A DNA stretch of 64,000 bases from Kudoa neothunni (Eukaryota > Cnidaria), in assembly GCA_964304625.1 (NCBI GenBank), contig OZ199838.1, positions 7,564,001 through 7,628,000 of the forward strand, written 5' to 3'. Numbering within the stretch: position 1 is the first letter of the stretch; each line of letters begins with the position of its first letter. This document shows positions 25,040 to 38,200 of this stretch, piece after piece. Made by a program: the position numbers and the translations under genes. The notes below the pieces were generated by a model. It made no database searches. It worked only from the letters and a program-made list of their open reading frames with translations, and was not told the origin of the DNA.

Positions 25040-27244
25040 AATACAACATTATTGTAAGGAGTTTTGGATTAAAAAATAGCTTTAGCTCATCTTCTTAACG
25101 TTTAATAAAATTAATATGCAAAATTGCTTGCGTAAAATCAGCTAATAAGGATAATACTCAAATGAAATAAACAATTTTGGCTTCTGTTAATATGAGCGTG
25201 CGCCAAGAAACGTTTTTAATTTTGTGGCAACTGCTCACTTATATTAGATAGGCGGCATATTTATATAATTTGAAAATTTAAAACAGTTAGATAGTAAATT
25301 ATTAGTTTACGAAAAGTATTAAGCGCATGAGTTAGAAATATTGTATTAGACTGATTATGATACAATTGTTGTGTTCAAATCAAACTTTTTTTAATAAACA
25401 GTTAAATAGTTAGTATATTATTTTTTCATATGTTTTTTTCCAGAAAAAGAAATGACTGTTAGCCTACGTTGTTTAGGTCATCCGATTGCTTTCACTCTCA
25501 GTGGGAATTATAGCTCGAACTAATATTTGGTAACATTTTAATGAATTTATTTCAAGTATCAGTTGTTATTTGGTATTATTTTCGATTAACTTCCTTTGAA
25601 ATATTTGTATTACAAAAAGTTTACTGGTAAAAATGGGTATTTGAAGAGACAATTCCCAAAAATTCCCTTACTTTATGTTCTCAACCGCAACAACGATACA
25701 TAATCTTTCATTCAAAATAGGGGAGCATTCTAAAATTTATGTCAAGAAGCCATAAATGCCTGCATGAATTTTTTCATGAAAAATGCATGCATAAATTATG
25801 CGAAATTCTCAAATAGGATCGTTAGCAAAAGTTAAATACAAAGGTGCACTAATAAGCATACCAATCGTGGAATTTATCTAAAATATTTGATTTTACAATC
25901 ACTGCGAGTTCGAAAGTTTATGTATTGCCTTCGTTAACACAAATTTCCAACGAAATTGTAGAGTAGGTCGCATTAGATGATCAACCAAAAATAATCAAGT
26001 AACAACATTGTTTTCTTTTTAGTTTTAACATCACAATTAAACTTGTAAGTTGACATACTGATAGTCGTAAATACATTCATGTTGGTTATCCCTCTTGTTT
26101 TCAAATTGTGTAGGGATTTCACTGTGATATTTTTACTCGTTTCATAGCATAACATTTTTTGTATACGATTTTTATTAGATCGAAGTGATTTTAATTCAAA
26201 AAGATGATTATCTGAGAAATCGACTTTTTGTTGTTGAGGTAGAAATTTGTATATCAAAGCATTACAAAGACGATCGTGTATCTCATTTAAAAATATGATT
26301 ATGAATTATTTTCCATATTGTTACTAACTCAAAAAGTTACGCTAGAGAGGCAGTTACCTCTGTTTGTTGACGATTTTTGTTACCATTAAGCTTTCTTTTT
26401 TTTATATAGAGTCGAAAACAATACAAACCTTATTTTGTAGTAAATTAAAGCTTCATTAAAATATTTTAGAATTTTGTATTTTTCGCTATCCCCTCATTTT
26501 TAATTTGTTGGAAAAAAGATGTTCATAACGATTAATATGACTATATAATGAGTTATATAAGTCAACTTTCAATCCAGGAGAGGATTCCATCGTACAAATG
26601 ACGCTTGACGCTACAATGAAAACTTTGATTCGCACACGGATTACCGTATTCAATAATACAAAACGTGTTTCCTTCTATTGTGGACATTAATTTCAGTCAA
26701 CGCATTACCGTAAAATTTAAGTTTTAATGTTATTAAAACTAATAATTTATCTATATTTGTAACAATAACATTTAAGAAGATGAATTATGCTCACCGCTAT
26801 TTAATTGCACACAGTAAGCTTTTATATTTATTTTAACTATAAAATTAAACATTACTTTAAATATATTTACTGAATTCACTATATATAATGTTCTAATCGT
26901 TTTCTATGAATAACGATAATATTGAATGTACTTTGTAGATATGTAATAATACATATAAATATAATCTATAAATCAAATATATATATATATATATAACAAA
27001 TACAATTATTTCATTTTATAAAAATCTAGTTGAGCACATTTTAACTGATTACATTAGCTGCGCCAGATTAAACAGGCTAGGTACAATCAGAGGTAATAGG
27101 TTGGACGTTTTATGCATAAAAAACAACGTCTGGTATTTTCTTTTTAAATTAAAGAAACCTTTATTAGTAAAAAATTAAAATATTTATTTAACATTACTCA
27201 TATCAAAACTTAAAACACGAAATTTATAGTCACAATATTAGAAA

Positions 27245-27365
27245 TTTCAATAGCTCAAATTTTCTCCAAAACGGTTATGTTAGGCCAAAAATCATTGATT
27301 ACAAATATAAATTTCAAATCTTATGTGAATTTGTAGATTTGGAGTTATTCCCTCCCGTAGCAATA
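27245..27365 (-). repeat. right arm of an inverted repeat
   Basis: Partner of 24915-25039. The arms are separated by about 2.2 kb and lie inside the hAT element. Confidence 0.85.
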
Positions 27366-27716
27366 CCCAGTGCCTTTGAATATTATGATATTTTTGAAAA
27401 ACTTCGATATAATAATTATTTTCCCACAGGATTTAAAGAGGATTTCGTTATTTTTACATTTCATTGTTAGAAAATTTTATAATATATTAGATTTTATTAA
27501 ATATTAAACGTACTTTTAAATAAACTTATACTATGTGTATTCTTTGTCATAAATTTCGAAATGCGTATAAAGAGAAGTATCACAACCACCACTAAACAAT
27601 ACTAATTATACGTTGGGTCATTACGAACTGACTAATAAAACTATACCTACGAGCAAAATACATAAAACTAAAATATTTATTAAATAATCAATAAGCCAAA
27701 GTTTGAATATACTTGT

Positions 27717-29492
27717 TTAATGAGATCCCTGTCCTTGACGTAGACGGCACAAGCCCTCTATTCGAGGAGAAAGTTTTGATAAGGTCAGACGTAAATCTTC
27801 CCTTTTTGTGATATCAAGGCGGTTTCTTCTGGTACTTAACAAATTTCCGACTGCACTGAATCTACATTCCACAAGAAATGATGAAGGGAAAGGGATTAAA
27901 ATTTCTTTAGCTGCGGAGGAAGTAATTGGGTATTTCTTTTCAACATCCGCTGACAGCCAAATACTATTCCATTTATTCTATATAACGCATCCGTACATTT
28001 GTCATGCTGTATTTCAAACAATTCTTACTGATATTGAAACCCAGCCTCGGAAACATCAGTTAATAGCGGCTGAGTTAGCCAGATAGGAAAAATCGTCCCT
28101 TTTAAGTCGAAAAATCTGTTGTTAAAATCCATTATTAAGATACTTAAATGGGCTGTAATTATTTTTAGGGCATAGCAAGATACCTCACATTTACTTAACC
28201 AACAAAAATGACTAAAGATACACTGAGATGCAGTTTTGTAGCAAAGTTCGAGAAACGAAATGAATCCAAAAATTTTCGCTTTTGCGTCGACAAGAGTTAC
28301 ATTTTCTCCTTGGAGTTTAGAATTTAAAATGCGAAGTCTCTCAAAGATGTCGGCTAAATAACTAACAAAGGCCTTTCCATCGCTTGTAGTAAGATAGTTC
28401 ATTTCAGGTTTGCCGTCTAAGAATTCAATTACCTGATCAAACAACTCCATGAACCTCTTAAGGCAATTTCCATTCGACAACCACCTAATTTCAGTATATA
28501 GCAATAAACGAATGTGATCGGCATTATGATCTTTGCAAAATTCCTTGAATAATCTTTCAGCTTTGGGATTTGTTTTAATAAAGTTAATACATTTGATCAC
28601 ATTCTATAATATTTCATTAAGAGGAGGAGATAATTTGTTTGCCACTAGATTTTCTCGATGTATTACGCAATGGACTATTATTAACTTCGGATTTTCATCT
28701 TTAAGAAGCTTCAAACATCCATTTTTTGTCCCCATCATAGCAGGATCACCGTCAGCAGCACATGACAACAAATTGGCAATCGGTATTTTATTTGAAACAA
28801 AATAATTTGTCACCACAGTATAGATATCTTTTGCTGTTGTAGTTGTATCCAATGATTTACAAAAAAACATTTCTTCACAAAATTGTTCTTTGTCAATACA
28901 TCTTACATAAGCCAGTAGAAGAGCTTCGCTGTCTCGAATTGTGGATTCATCCAACTGTAATGAAAACTTCTTTGTTTGTAGATTTTCAATAAGTTGAGCT
29001 TCGACGTCTTTAGACTTCTCATCAATTCGATCAGAAACTGTATTATTACTAAGAGGCAAAGCCTTAACTTCAGTATCAATTTTTTGTTGGGCGGTCTTTA
29101 AAAAAATTGAAATAGCTGGTTTTATCAAATTTTCACCAATTTTGTGATTCTTTCCGTTTTTTGAAATAAGCAGCGAGATTTCGTAGCTTGCTTCCAAAGT
29201 ACGCTTATTTAGTCCAAATTGGGAATCAAACATGGATGAAACTTTTTGTCTATTTTCAAACTGCTCTTTAAGTGACACAAAATATTTCAACTCTGAACAA
29301 ACATTATTGGGATGTTTTGCTTTTAAATGCGCGTCTAGTCTGCCAGCCTTCATGGACTCATTACTCAAGACCTGACGGCATATCAAACAAAAAGGTCTGC
29401 TTTCATCAAGGCTATATGCTATATGGTATAAAACCAAAACTCAAAAATTCTGAAGAATAACGGCGGGTTTTCCTCTTTCTATCGTTATTCAT
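27717..29492 (-). pseudogene. hAT transposase relic (ZBED5/SCAND3-like)
   Basis: The minus-strand ATG at 29492 begins MNNDRKRKTRRYSSEFLSFG. After one frame change a BED finger follows (CLICRQVLSNESMK...HLKAKHP). The frame then runs to 28604, where a single in-frame TAG separates LNEIL from NVIKCINFIKTNP. The next part contains RWLSNGNCLKRF. Further frame changes near 28030 precede the C-terminal dimerisation segment (FSAVGNLLSTRRNRLDI...REDLRLTLSKLSPRI), ending GQGSH at 27717. All regions of a full-length family member are present in order, with few disabling changes, so this copy died fairly recently. Confidence 0.88.
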
Positions 29493-29957
29493 TGTAAAAA
29501 ATAGATTTGAGCTTCGCGAATAAAGAGCAAACAAGTGTTCACAATTCGATGATACACGAATGTTCAATTGATAGACACTTGAATAAATCTGAGTCGGTAC
29601 AGATTCAATCGAATCGAAGTTTTGAAATTCATAATTATCAAATTCTATTTATCCTTAGTCAAAAGAAGGCCATAACCAATCGTAATATGAAATTCTTTTC
29701 GGATTAATATATTTGGCGACACTTATAGTCTTAATATTCTAATTGAGAACAGAAATAATATTTTATTCGATTTATGAACTGAATAATTCAAGTGCTAACG
29801 ATCTTTCGAATAATTCCTTATTCAAATTTTAAAAGAAATATACAGAAAGCCAAATTATAAATATTTTATAAACGCTCGTTCTCCATTAATAATTGCTTCC
29901 CCTAGTGGCGTCCATTATGCCTTCAAAATATTCTGCGCCCCACGTTGGGAAACACTG

Positions 29958-31185
29958 GTGTAGAGGAAGGTTAAGAATAACAAATCATGACGATACGGAA
30001 AACATTGAAAAAACTGGATTTCACAATCACATCGTATCGGAGGAGGACAAAAATAAAAAAATATTCCACAATAAAATAAAATTCTTAGTAGGAACTACTT
30101 TATATCCAACAAACAAGGTGTATAGTATTGCAACCAGCAAAGAAAACATTAGTGAATTGCCGATTATTCCTAAATCTTTTGTATACAAAAACATAAGAAA
30201 TTTAAGAAAAAGAAACAATATTCAAATTAATCCGGCGACAAATCTTTGTAATAAAATTAAGACTCTGAGAGATGAATCCTTTTGTTTGTTCGATTCAGGT
30301 TCTGACGACGAAAACAGAATAATCACTTTTTCTACTGAGAAAAACCTTTTACATCTGGAAAATTCAGATTGTTGGATTGAGGATGGAACTTTTAACGTTG
30401 CGCAGAAGGATTTTTTTCAGTTATATGCTATTCACAGTATTGTATTCAACAGGGTTTTTCCACTAGCGTTTGTTTTAATGTCGGACAAGTTTGAGAAAAA
30501 TTACACGAAGATTATTGAAATAATCAAGGAAAAGGGTAATATGGAGTTACCGAAATCAATAATTATTGACTTTGAAGTAGCAGCATATAATGCTTTTAAA
30601 AAAGCATCAAAACATGATGTACAATTTTTTTTGTTTCATTTCGGACAATGTAATTACCGAAAAATTCAATCACTTGGACTTTCCGAGGAATACCAAAATG
30701 ACCTAGATTTTAAAGTTTTCATTAAATGCGTTATGTTACTCGCATTTGTTTCTAAAGATTTTGTTGAAGCCGAATTCAAAAAATTGTGTACCTCTGCTGA
30801 AAAATTTCAGATTCCTAACCTTCAATTATTCTTAATATACTTTGAACAAGACTTTATTAGAAGCAAAAAGTATCCCATTGAGTCATGGAATGCATACCAA
30901 AGAGTGATGAACAATGTAAAACTAACATCTAACAACGCAGAAATATTCAATCGCCACTTTTATTCCTGCTTTGACCAGTCACATTCATCACAAATCTAAA
31001 AGAGCAACAAAGTTTGATTGGACAGGAAATTATGTATCAGCTATGTAATCCAAATACAACAAATCAGAACAAAAAGACGGAAATAAAAATGGAAAAATTG
31101 AAGGAGATATGCTCGAATTATAGTTCCTATTATGGTACATTTTATTTAGAAGCTATATCTAAAACGTATGATTGGAAATTAAAAT
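29958..31185 (+). pseudogene. MULE transposase with FLYWCH N-terminus, 5' truncated
   Basis: The plus-strand frame enters in the middle of a FLYWCH-type zinc finger (WCRGRL...GFHNH; the first residues are supplied by the hAT end). It then carries the MULE transposase core: CWIEDGTFNVAQKDFFQLYA, FPLAFVLMSDK, IIIDFEVAAYNAFKKA and FFLFHFGQCNYRKIQSLGL. These correspond to the family's D...D...E region with a C/W-x-H motif. A frame change near 30985 separates the last part (LKEQQSLIGQEIMYQL...SYYGTFYLEAI), which ends at 31185. The 5' end is cut by the hAT terminus at 29957. No terminal inverted repeats were identified. Confidence 0.8.
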
Positions 31186-31231
31186 AAAATTATAGGTAGT
31201 TTGCGTTTTTTTTTCAATAAAAAATTACGGC

Positions 31232-32482
31232 TTATGTATTTTTTGCATTCGCACACGCGCAGGCTATCTTTCTCCACCGGAAAAATTTCTCCATTCGTGA
31301 ATTAATAACACCTTGGTCCATGGGTTGTAATACTGACGTAGCGTTTCTAGGGGAAAAAATTAATTCGATATTGGATAACTCTAGCGGTGGATGAAAACTA
31401 GCATTATCAAGAAATATTAATATTTTCTTGTTTTGTTTTTTGAGATTGTTATTTAATTTGATTAAATAATTGGTAAATATATCAGAAGTCACCCAAGCTT
31501 TTTTGTTTGAATAGTATGTGACTGGTGTTTGCGTTAGATCTTTAAAACATCTTGGATGAGCATAATGAGCAATTACAACGGGTTCAAGTTTTTCATCTAA
31601 CATTGAGAAACCTAGTAAAAGTGTGACTTTTTTTTTGATCGTTTAGAGCATGTAGCAGTTGTCTCGTTAGAAAGAACATAACTTCTTCCTAAATAAAAAA
31701 TTTAACAAAATAATATATCCTGATTGACTTAGGTTTCATTGATCATACCTGGGCGCTGCTGATAAAATAAAGCTGTCTCATCCAGATTATAAACTTTCTT
31801 AATTTTATAATTCTTCAAGATTTCTTTCAACCGCAAGTTCCATTCCTCGATAGTTTTTGTTTTAACAATGTTCCCTTCTCCGTGAAAGTTTAATCTGCGT
31901 CAATTAAACCGCGGAACCAACCGTAGCTAACATCTTCAGCGTCTTTATTAACTTCTTTTTGTATTTCATTTCGTTTGGCAATTATTTCCACTGAAGAGAG
32001 CTCAACATTTTTTGATCTCATCCATGAAATCCACTCATATACCTGCTGATCTCTTTCTTTGTTCGAACCTTTCTTTAATAATATACTATTTAATGTAGAT
32101 ATAGATTTAAAATTGAAATGTTTAACAGTCTGGCTTTTTGCTCCCTGATATGGTTGATTCTCAAAATACTTCAATATGTCATATTTTTCACTCAATGTAC
32201 GCTATTCATGAGATTTTTTTTCCAGTCATGTTACCAAGGAGGCTGAAATCTGCGCGAGTGTTCGAAGCGACGGCACAGAAAAAGGTGCCGATTACCCAAC
32301 AATGGATCATAATTGCGTTTTTATGAGATACTTTAACAGGATAAATATTTCTAAATATACTTTAAGTTTTAATTATTACATAAATATAACTAGATGAGAA
32401 AATTAAACTCAAAATACGTGTAATTTACACTAAAGTTAAAAGGTGCGGATTAGCCATACTGCCGATTATCCGTCACCCACTG
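31232..32482 (-). mobile_element. Tigger/pogo transposon relic
   Basis: On the minus strand a CENP-B-type helix-turn-helix begins at 32195 (MSEKYDILKYFENQPYQGAK). After a frame change NLDETALFYQQRP holds the first catalytic Asp. An apparent 58-nt GT-AG intron follows, then RSYVLSNETT. A frame change in an A-run precedes FLDNASFHP (second Asp) and ATSVLQPMDQGVINS (third Asp), and coding ends at 31232. The right terminal repeat ends CAGTGGGTGACGGATAATCG (complement) next to TA at 32483. No left terminal repeat was found, so the 3' side is truncated. Confidence 0.8.
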
Positions 32483-32786
32483 TATATACAACGTTGAGAC
32501 TATTATTATGTTAAAATTAATTACATTTTGTAATATCGTTAGAATTATCTATAGACCTCTACTTTAGTTCTACATTTTAGGTGTTACATATAGTTTTTGT
32601 GATTTTAATTAATAATTTGAGAAATTTTTATCAGAGCTGAATTAGCGAGTTATATTTAAAAAGTTTCTGAAACACGCCACTGACTGAGGCTTAGTAATGG
32701 TAGAATTTAAGTCACAGCGCCAGTTTTACAAGCTGCTTCTAGATCAGCCTTTCGCTTTTATTTTTTCCCCCGCACCTCCATGTTAA

Positions 32787-33790
32787 TCCTATATATATAT
32801 ATATATATATAAAAGAGGACTGTCGGTATGTTTGTTTGTGTGTGTATGCCCCTAAGTACGCATGTGCGGATAATTTTTTCCTTATAGAGTGCCATATATA
32901 AAATTTTTATAAATTTGCGATATTTAAAAAAATCGTTTAATTGTTTTCGGACTACGAAAGTTTCCAAAAAGTATTTATGAAATAGTGATTTTGTCGATTT
33001 AAAGTTTGTTTTTCGGATTAAATGAGTTCAACGATAGGATGAGCACTTGCTTATTTCATGGTTATGGTCGGTTGAAGTTAACTATCTCCCTTATATGCTC
33101 TATCATATGTTCATTAACTGCTTCTATCTATCTTTATATATAAGGTTGGCGTTTAAATTTGGGTGTCTGTTTAAACACACTCCTTATTTGCGGAGTTTTA
33201 ACGTATATGACTTGATAAGTATATTTTATAAGTTCTATTAATGGGTTTCAATGTGATAAAAAATCTATATATGTTTCATAAATAACGAATTCGTGGAGAA
33301 CGTTAAAGTTGCATTGATTGAAGCGTTATAATGGAAATACTGCGTTCATAGGTTTCATTAAATTGTCCGCTAAGTTTTACTTTATGTGATTAAATGCAAT
33401 GCGGATGGTTGTACTTTTATTTCACCAAATTATTTAAATTGTTTATGTTGAAATCGACGCAATTTGTGGTTGTTTATGATAAAAGCGCATGTATGTTTAT
33501 GTCGAGTTAAACAATGCTAATTTTAACAATATCGATTAATTTTAATAAGTTTTCTTCTATCTCTTTTATTTTTTCTATTTTTAAATGGACGCCGGGATTG
33601 ATACTTTCCTTCACAGAAATTATAATAATTTAAATTACATAATCCAAATCGTTATATTAAGTTGCTTAAAAATTTTTGGTTATTTTGCATCTATGGGTTA
33701 ATTTTAGGCTTTAATATATTTTTCAAATATTGTTAAGAAACGTATCTATGCGAAATCTTCCCCAAGCAACGCTGGGCAGTTCCAGCTAGT
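32787..33790 (+). mobile_element. non-autonomous Helitron, copy 3 (1004 bp)
   Basis: Begins TCCTATATATATATATAT after an A and ends with a hairpin CCCAAGCAACGCTGGG at 33761-33776, ten bases, then CTAG before a T. These are the hallmarks of Helitron ends. The first roughly 260 bp and the last several hundred bases match copies 1 and 2, while the middle differs. The (AT)n run at 32790-32810 belongs to the 5' end. No coding capacity. Confidence 0.82.
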
Positions 33791-34075
33791 ATTTATAAAA
33801 ATATTAATGGTAAATTTGTGTTTTCTTTTTTTTCTTTAAGTTTATACCCCAAATAATGCATTTTAATTTTTGTAATTTTTAAAGAAATAAATTAAAATAA
33901 TTTTCGTGAGTTTAGTCGATTAATCGCTACTACATTATGAATAAAATTAAAAAAAGCATTCCTATGATAATCACACTTTTTAAAAAGAAAGCCAAAAATT
34001 ATAGCATTTTTATTTTATATAACATTATTAACAAAAACTATTTATTTTATAAAATGATTAATAAAATATTGCGTA

Positions 34076-35215
34076 TTAGCGGGAACTGCCCAGCGTTGCT
34101 TGGGGAAGATTTCGCATAGATACGTTTCTTAACAATATTTGAAAAATATATTAAAGCCTAAAATTAACCCATAGATGCAAAATAACTAAAAATTATTAAG
34201 CAATATACTTAAACGATTTGGATTATGAAGTTTAAATTATGTTCATTTCTTTGAAGGTGTGTTCCAATCCTGGCGTTCATTCAAAATTTCGTGGCTCGGC
34301 ATCAACGCTAAATAAGTTTAGGTCAGCATCGTATTTTTTTCATTCCCGAATTATTTAAATCCCGTTAAAGTGTTATCTAAAACGTTATTTTTTGGCCGAG
34401 GGATTTTTAAAAGTCGAATTCTGGCCCCATTCGATAGCTGTGCATACCACTAACTTTTTGAGAGATAAAAAAATGGAGAAAGTAATAGATATAGAAGAAA
34501 ACATGTGAAAATTAATTGATATTGTTAAAATTAATATCCTTTGGTACGCAAAAACTTTAATGCGCTTTTTCTAACAAATAATTTAGATAATCGGATGAAG
34601 TAACCATACAACCATCTGCACTGAATTGAATCACTGAAAGTTCGACATAACGGACGGTTTCAATGAAATCTACGGACACGATACTTGTGTCTTAGTGCTT
34701 CAATCAATCTGATTATAACACGCATAACCAACTAAATAATAATGCAAATATTGACATTTTTTCGTATCTAAATCCACTAATAGAGCCTTCAAAATGTGTT
34801 TATCAAGTCAATTACATTAAACTCCCGATATAAGGAATTTATTTGAGCAAACAACAAAATAAACGCAAAAATCTTATACGTAAAGACAGATGGCATCGTT
34901 CAATTAACATATGATAGAGTATATAAGGGAGATAGTTAATTTCAACCGACCATCGCCATGACATAAGCAAGCGTTAATCCTATAGTTGAACTCATGTAAT
35001 CCGATAAACAACTTTAAATCGACAAAATCACTATTTCATAAATACCTTTTGGAAACTTTAGTAGTCCGAAAACAATTAAACGATTTTTTTAAATATCACA
35101 AATTTATAAAAATTTTATATATGGCTCTCTATAAGGAAAAAATTATCCGCACTTGCATACTTAGGGGCATACACACACAAACATACCGACAGTCCTCCTT
35201 TATATACATAAAAGA
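34076..35215 (-). mobile_element. non-autonomous Helitron, copy 2 (1140 bp)
   Basis: On the minus strand it starts TCTTTTATGTATATAAAGG and ends in the conserved hairpin followed by GCTAA, a permitted CTRR terminus, inserted between A and T. It is nearly identical in length and sequence to copy 1 at 2769-3906, implying recent transposition. It lies 285 bp from copy 3 in the opposite orientation. Confidence 0.82.
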
Positions 35216-37117
35216 TAAAGTATAACTTGTTAGAAAATTTATAACAATCGTGCTTTACTTTTCGGTTGATTTGGGTGACGAAATAGTATAAATAAACAGA
35301 ATGCTTCATTTTTAATATGTTTATATTTGTCTAGAACTAAAGATCATCATGTAACCTCCTTATAAAAAGCAATTATTATAATTATAAATGTATCCTTTCA
35401 GTTATTATATTTACCATATACAATAATTTATTAAATAATTTGTAAGTTTCTAATGTATTACAAATATGGAAAATATTATGATAGTAATAGTAAATCACAA
35501 TTTCTCGGACCATTAAAAAAATAAATCATTAAGAAAATTAAATAAACTAAAGTTAGTTGGTTGGTTTTGACATTTCTAATCAACGAAATTTTTAATATTT
35601 AGAATTCCGTCCGGGTAAAAGTTAATTTAAATTCAAACAAATTATCTAAATCTATTACTACCGAGTTAGATGTGGTTCTTACAAATAAATGCTATAATAG
35701 GACTAGATTGGAGATAATAATGGCCGAAGCTGCATTTTTGCTGATTTTTTTAAACTGATATTTTTGATCACTCCATATTTAAAAAATGTAAACATATTAT
35801 TTATTATAAAATCGGAAGGTTTTCACACGCGCAAAAAGCCGATTTTTTGGAGGCGAGTACTCCTCCATTACCAAATCTAGTAGCAGTTATGATAAATTTA
35901 AATAAAAAATATCTATATTATAAAATTGAGTTTTTTTGTATTTTTACCCTAATCTGAATTTCGCTTTTATTGATATAAAATTATTAACTCTCAGTATAAT
36001 TCTCACGATTACAATAACGTAATCTTTATTTGAGAAAGATGTAACTATTTTTTGAATGCTGGATCATGTATTTTTTAAACAAAGTGATTATAGAATAAAT
36101 TTAAGATTATTTTCCTTGGAGGATTTTTTCAATTAATTGACTTAATTAATGTTTTCAAAGTTTAAGTTTTACATTTATGCCATAACATTTTGATTCAATG
36201 CAATATTATAGTTAATATTGGAGTATTACGCTTTTCCAGCCATTATCTTAAAAACGCTATACAATACCTATGATAATGTTTTTATTTTATTATTTTATCA
36301 AATTGTAATGGGCAATGTAAGTTATTTCATTTGAATAATAATTGGTTGAAGCAAAATAAATTTTTATTACAAAGGTATCTTGTTATTATTGGTGTGCCGA
36401 AAAAAGAATGCAAAACCTTGATGGACCATTCAAAAATTTCACTAAAATATTAAATATTTAAACTATTTAATTGGTAAAAATCTAAACTTAAAATTTCAAT
36501 TTGGGACCGCTTCACGCGCTATCCAGATTTGATTGTCACAATCTCCGGATTTGGATGGAAAACCCGGTAACAAAAAAGTTATTATTCAACTGAAACTCCT
36601 TCAAAATAAACTTTTTGATTATTATATAATATACATATTATTTATCTATATGCACAATTTTTTAAACCTTTTAATTAGACCTCCTGATGTGTTGATAGAT
36701 TTTCCGGTTTACAAATTTATTAACAAAAAAACTAGTGATAAATATGTTTCGTTAAATCTAATCCATTAGAAATAATTATCTCATAATATTAAAAGTTCCT
36801 TAGTTTTATTACAGAGAAAATCCCATATCAAATTTCGTAAAGATAATTAAATTTTTGAAAATGCACTAAAAATTAAATTATTCTTTCAATTTTAAAAGAT
36901 TAAATTATATGGTTGAAATTCTGTTTACGTTGACGATAATATTCATGAAGGTAGATTTTTTATCTTATTTGTTGTACAGTGGCTTAATGTAGAATTTTTC
37001 ATTTATTGTAATTGAAATTATTGGTAACGAAATTATAATATTGCTTGGAGAGATAAAACTAGTTAATGTTTGTAAGTTTATTTTTATTATTTCCTTCTGC
37101 ATTAAAACTATTAATAA
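35216..37117. other. intergenic, nothing recognised
   Basis: Very AT-rich. No conserved exon, RNA or transposon terminus was found. A 78-codon reading frame at 36533-36769 has no recognisable similarity and is probably chance. Confidence 0.35.
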
Positions 37118-37165
37118 TTAACCCTCGTGGGACAAACCGTGGTCATTTGTGATCCCAATTTCGAA
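37118..37165. mobile_element. possible solo piggyBac end
   Basis: TTAACCCTCGTGGGACAAAC followed by TGTGATCCC has the layout of the piggyBac ends in this window (TTAACCCT, then a GGxCC-type motif). No opposite end was recognised before the next element at 38201. Confidence 0.35.
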
Positions 37166-38200
37166 AGATTGACTTTTTTCGCTTATTGAATTAAATGAAA
37201 GGTCTCAAAAATTCTTGATCCCTTAATTATAGTCTGTAATGGATAATTATAAAGCTACGAATAAAAAAATTCATTCGCTGATTTAAATATTTTACCTTTA
37301 ATAAGCCAAATGCTCGCTACTTCATTTAAATGTAGTTGTTACGAATTGTTATCAAAATAATAAATATTACGAATAAAGCTGACATTAATTTTGGTTAAAA
37401 AGTGTTAGAACATTATTTGAAGCGTAATAGATGCTTTTTTGGTTTCGCGCCGGTGAACTCCATTCAGATATGGTGATTATCCTTTAGAGGAAATTTCAAC
37501 AAGCAATGTAATGAAGGACGGCATACTTCGAATTTTTATTTTAAATCAAAAAGAGTCAACAACATCCTTTATTAGCTCTAAAATATATTTATTTTTTACT
37601 AAAAATATGTTTTATAGTCTCTATATCTGAATAATTATGCATTAATTGGGAAAGGCGCCCCTGCTTAATAATGAAAGATCAAATTTAATCTACAGTTGCA
37701 TACACGTATTATTGAGCCGCGCCGGAGGTTGTAATCATCGGATGCTTGGGGTCTCATGCATAAAGTTCACATTGAAACTCAATTAGATGTTCTATTATTA
37801 TCGTTATTTCCTTGAAAATGTTATCACATAGTGATATCTATCTATTTAAGACATCCATTAATATGCAAATAACATGGATAATGGTTTATGGAGTGATGTA
37901 AGCATTTAACGGTTATTTAGTATTGGTAGAAATCCTATCACCTAATTTTTATTAAATACACACAATAAGTATAACAACTAGATGGATTAAAAGAATATAA
38001 CTGTTTAAAAAAATGAAAAAGTCCCGGGGTCAAACTAATAGATCCATCGGTTATAGAAACACGCATAAATGGGCTAATTAAATAATTTTCCCTAGATTTT
38101 CCTGGAATGTATGTTTTTATGGTTTCAAGGATAAATATTTCGATTTTTCAGCCTATATTTAATGATGCGGCTTTTGAAGCAGAAAAGCTTTATTCCATCA
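37166..38200. other. intergenic, nothing recognised
   Basis: AT-rich with no supported feature. It may hold the unrecognised remainder of the piggyBac end at 37118. Confidence 0.3.

Larger units (their letters stand above)
24677..29957 (-). mobile_element. hAT transposon relic (ZBED5-like) with internal inverted repeat
   Basis: The left end is CAGTGTTTCCCAACC and the right end complemented is CAGTGTTTCCCAACG, 14 matching terminal bases. The transposase relic is on the minus strand at 27717-29492. The flanking octamers (ATCTGTAT and GTGTAGAG) do not match, so either the duplication has decayed or the two ends come from different copies. The interior 25040-27245 is AT-rich, non-coding and bracketed by a 120-bp inverted repeat, suggesting further insertion or rearrangement. 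Confidence 0.6.

Noticed and set aside
29958-29976. GGAAGGTTAA as the right end of the piggyBac that starts at 24448
   Set aside because: It lies inside the MULE coding region (WCRGRL) and only ten bases agree, so it is most likely chance.
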